This document shows, one piece after another, positions 34,520 through 36,642 of a stretch of 36,642 nt of DNA. The first letter of the stretch is position 1, and each line of letters opens with the position of its first letter. This DNA is from Candidatus Kapaibacterium sp. Its GTDB lineage: Bacteria > Bacteroidota > Ignavibacteria > Kapaibacteriales > Kapaibacteriaceae. The DNA is taken from positions 1 to 36,642 of the forward strand of contig VFFB01000013.1 in the NCBI GenBank assembly GCA_018882585.1, written 5' to 3'. The notes under the pieces are model-generated. The model had not been told where the DNA came from. It saw only the letters and a list, made by a program, of their open reading frames with translations, and did no database searches. The translations under genes and the position numbers were made by a program.

Positions 34520-36076
34520 TTGGTTCACCGCACGTCACCTCATACTGTGCAACCACACCACACGTCTCGTCTCGTCGTCTACACCGCCCTTCTCCTGATG
34601 CTCTGCATCGTTGAGGCAAGAGCGCAGCATGACCAGCCACGCATCAAGGTTGGTGATACCGTACTTATCAAATCGCGGCACCGTACCCACGGTGTGGTGA
34701 TCGCATTTCCCGGAACATCGACTTGTGATGCGTATCTAAACGCTATTGCATCGATTGAACGCACGATTGCGAACCTCCCCATTGACATGGTTGTTTATGC
34801 TACGTTGAATTTCGACCATGTTCACACGGGGCTAGTCAACGACTATCATTTCAAGTCTCCTGTCTATGACGATGGTTTTTCGATATCGAGCAGTGTCTAC
34901 CATGTCGAGGCCTATCCAACCGTTCTCGTTGTTGCGCCTTCAGGTGTTGTTCGCTACGTGTCTAGTCTTGTAGGAGGCTCCGGATACGATTCGCGGGACC
35001 TGTTGAAGGCTGTCAACCTTTCGATCGCAGAAGGATCGCACGAAGTGTTTCGGGGCGAGGAGCGCCAGCGTGGTCGTATGATAGCCGCCCTTGGTTTGCA
35101 CGCTGAAGTATCGAGCCCATCATTCACTAACGCTACTGTTCTGTACGATGCTGCCGCCAAAGCGGTATTCATCTGGAACGTTCCTGTTTCATCGACATCG
35201 TTCATGATCGACAGTGCCGGCAACGTGACGGGTCGATACGACATGGAGCCTCTCGTTCAAATCGCAAGTGCACAGAGCATACAGTTGATTCATTGGGACC
35301 GTGATCAGGAACGCATTCTCGTTTCGATTCCTGACGCAGTAGACAAGAGCAGACACCTTCGATGGTTCAACATGCGGTCTGGACAAGTCACTCGCGAAGA
35401 AGCGCTCGACGCGATACCGCCACGAAGGAAGGCCCAGCACATCGTCTACCATGCACCGTCTGCCACGTTCATTCAAATGCTTAGGCCTAATGCCGCAACG
35501 ATACATGATGACAATCCTCTGGCCGCTGCATACTGCACGAACGGAACAACGGCTTCTTACCTCTCAGATACATTGCAGGAGCAGTTCACCTCCTTGGACA
35601 TAAGCGCTTTAAGGAATGTCTCATTTGCGTCATGCCGTCAGGGTTGGATTTCCTACGGCATGCACGACAGTTTGTTCTTGTTGCATGACCTGCACAGCGC
35701 TGGTACTTCGCAACACCCTGTTGCACTGCCGATGGCCTACAGCAACGGCAATTCTGCATCTTCCATCGCAACCGATGAGCGCGGGGGTGCATGTGAAGGG
35801 ATCATGAAGGTTCTGCCGGACTCCGAAGACGATCGCGTTTTCATTCAATACCGCATTCCGACAGCTGCCCTGGACAACACGGCCAATACCGGATGTTCAT
35901 CAATCATGATCCACTACGACACGAAATCTCGAAGAGTCCATTCAGCATTCGAGATACCTCGTGAAGCGGAGCCATTCGCAGCTGCCAACGGGGCCGTCCT
36001 ATGTAAGCGCTTCGACTTGGTGCCTGCGCGGGTAGTCTGGTACACGGCGCCAGAGACAGAACTATACCGCAACTAA
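34520..36076 (+). CDS. Exported thioredoxin-fold paralogue that has lost the CXXC motif
   Basis: 518 residues. A signal peptide ends near EARAQ (about residue 36). The fold matches the gene at 32569 block by block: VGDTVLIK, GVVIAFPGTSTCDAYLNAI, YHVEAYPTVLVVAPSGVVRYV, VFIWNVPVSSTSFMIDSAG, IMIHYDTKSRRVHSAFEIP. Where the first copy has CASC, this one has CDAY (Cys69), so the resolving cysteine is gone and disulfide exchange is unlikely. The start is uncertain: no in-frame ATG precedes the hydrophobic core, so TTG 34520 or GTG 34547 must be used. An ATG at 34515 with AGGT upstream is in another frame and stops at 34596-34598, where the stop overlaps an in-frame ATG (TGATG). Confidence 0.75.
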   Translation: MVHRTSPHTVQPHHTSRLVVYTALLLMLCIVEARAQHDQPRIKVGDTVLIKSRHRTHGVVIAFPGTSTCDAYLNAIASIERTIANLPIDMVVYATLNFDHVHTGLVNDYHFKSPVYDDGFSISSSVYHVEAYPTVLVVAPSGVVRYVSSLVGGSGYDSRDLLKAVNLSIAEGSHEVFRGEERQRGRMIAALGLHAEVSSPSFTNATVLYDAAAKAVFIWNVPVSSTSFMIDSAGNVTGRYDMEPLVQIASAQSIQLIHWDRDQERILVSIPDAVDKSRHLRWFNMRSGQVTREEALDAIPPRRKAQHIVYHAPSATFIQMLRPNAATIHDDNPLAAAYCTNGTTASYLSDTLQEQFTSLDISALRNVSFASCRQGWISYGMHDSLFLLHDLHSAGTSQHPVALPMAYSNGNSASSIATDERGGACEGIMKVLPDSEDDRVFIQYRIPTAALDNTANTGCSSIMIHYDTKSRRVHSAFEIPREAEPFAAANGAVLCKRFDLVPARVVWYTAPETELYRN

Positions 36077-36136
36077 CGATGTTGACTGAGCTGCCTGCAT
36101 AGAGATCAGGCATACGCTCACTCTGCAAGGTTTCAC

Positions 36137-36194
36137 CTGACATGTCAGTAATTGGGCTCTCGTCCCCCAAATGTGGGCGTGATCAAATTGATCA
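36137..36194. repeat. Two short palindromes before the IS66 transposase end
   Basis: CTGACATGTCAG (36137-36148) is a perfect 12-bp palindrome. TGATCAAATTGATCA (36180-36194) is an inverted repeat with 7-bp arms around one base. They lie in the gap between the second paralogue and the transposase, and could be protein-binding sites or parts of the insertion-sequence end. I could not define a terminal inverted repeat. Confidence 0.4.
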
Positions 36195-36247
36195 GATGAA
36201 AGTACAGCAGTTGTTTGGTATCCACCCGAGCAACTACATGTTGCTTG

Positions 36248-36642
36248 TTAGGGCTGCGTGCAGAGGTCGATCCTATGCGGCAGCAGGGTGTGGTAGCGAG
36301 CTGGCGCTGTGGAGTTGATGCGTAGCAGGACCGTGCGGAGCCAGTCGTAGGGGTTGACGCCGTTAGCGTGGCGCGTGGCGAAGAACGCGCGGTACATGGC
36401 GATGTTCTCGGCAGCGGCGTGCGATCCGGCGAAGAGCCAGTTCTTGCGGCCGAGTGCAACGGGACGGATGGCATTCTCCATCAGGTTGTTGTCGATCTCC
36501 AGATGTCCGTTATGGAGGTATGCCATGAGCTCGTCCCACAGGCGCACGCAATACTGCATGGCCTTGCCGATGGGTGAACGCGGCACGGTGTTCTTAATCT
36601 CGGCCACCAGCCAGGCGCTGATGGTATTGAGCACCGGCAGCG
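36248..36642 (-). CDS. tnpC: IS66 family transposase, C-terminal part (cut by window edge)
   Basis: 131 codons to the TAA at 36248; the gene continues past the right edge. The stretch NNLMENAIRPVALGRKNWLF with the following AGS is the IS66 signature and contains the last acidic residue of the DDE site. NGVNPYDWLRTVLLRI and LLPHRIDL finish it as in intact family members. The other two catalytic aspartates and the accessory genes tnpA and tnpB are outside the window. The copy may be intact, since the visible part has no frameshift. A small hairpin, AGCAAC (36229-36234) with GTTGCT (36240-36245), follows the stop. Confidence 0.93.
   Translation of the reverse strand, partial: LPVLNTISAWLVAEIKNTVPRSPIGKAMQYCVRLWDELMAYLHNGHLEIDNNLMENAIRPVALGRKNWLFAGSHAAAENIAMYRAFFATRHANGVNPYDWLRTVLLRINSTAPARYHTLLPHRIDLCTQP

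Overview
The window looks like chromosomal DNA from a moderately GC-rich member of the Bacteroidota/Chlorobiota superphylum, most plausibly a Kapabacteria- or Ignavibacteria-like lineage. This is an inference from four things. There are several large secreted proteins with type IX secretion (T9SS) C-terminal sorting domains. There is a TonB receptor with an N-terminal carboxypeptidase-regulatory domain. There is a Bacteroidota-type serine palmitoyltransferase-like enzyme. Several genes are preceded by TAnnTTTG-like promoter elements typical of Bacteroidota. No rRNA, tRNA, CRISPR array or phage region was seen.

Layout. 1-8.2 kb: the N-terminus of EttA (minus, cut by the left edge), a sphingomyelin-synthase-like PAP2 membrane protein (plus), and a minus-strand series in transcription order yajQ, serine palmitoyltransferase-like enzyme, SDR reductase, a giant PNGase F-like T9SS protein, and a formimidoylglutamase that is start-stop coupled to it. 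8.3-11.3 kb: a plus-strand SulP anion transporter overlapping a beta-carbonic anhydrase, followed by a DUF2461 protein. 11.3-17.3 kb: a TonB-dependent receptor and a reprolysin-like secreted metalloprotease, each with its own promoter, with a clear terminator between them. 17.4-19.1 kb: a methyltransferase and two small secreted proteins in one operon. 19.1-24.1 kb: a tightly packed operon of acetyl-CoA synthetase, 2-oxoacid dehydrogenase E1 alpha, E1 beta, an unusually short E2, and an acyl carrier protein. 24.2-27.0 kb: a secreted GH13 protein that has lost its catalytic nucleophile, convergent with a ROK sugar kinase. 27.1-31.8 kb: two overlapping secreted serine hydrolases with T9SS-like tails and a divergent glycine-rich T9SS protein. 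31.8-36.6 kb: a more AT-rich accessory stretch with a small secreted protein, two tandem thioredoxin-fold lipoprotein-sized exported paralogues (one with a CXXC motif, one without), and an IS66 transposase cut by the right edge.

How the genes may work together. The acsA/E1/E2/ACP operon supplies acyl-CoA and possibly passes an acyl group to a dedicated ACP. The missing subunit-binding domain in E2 and the absence of an E3 gene here make it unlike a textbook pyruvate dehydrogenase. The serine palmitoyltransferase-like gene, the SDR beside it and the sphingomyelin-synthase-like gene suggest sphingolipid head-group chemistry. SulP plus carbonic anhydrase suggests bicarbonate uptake and interconversion. 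Most remaining genes encode cell-surface or secreted proteins.

The observations most worth following up are the dehydrogenase-ACP operon, the catalytically dead GH13 protein, the putative sphingolipid genes, and the CXXC/non-CXXC thioredoxin-fold pair next to the IS66 element.
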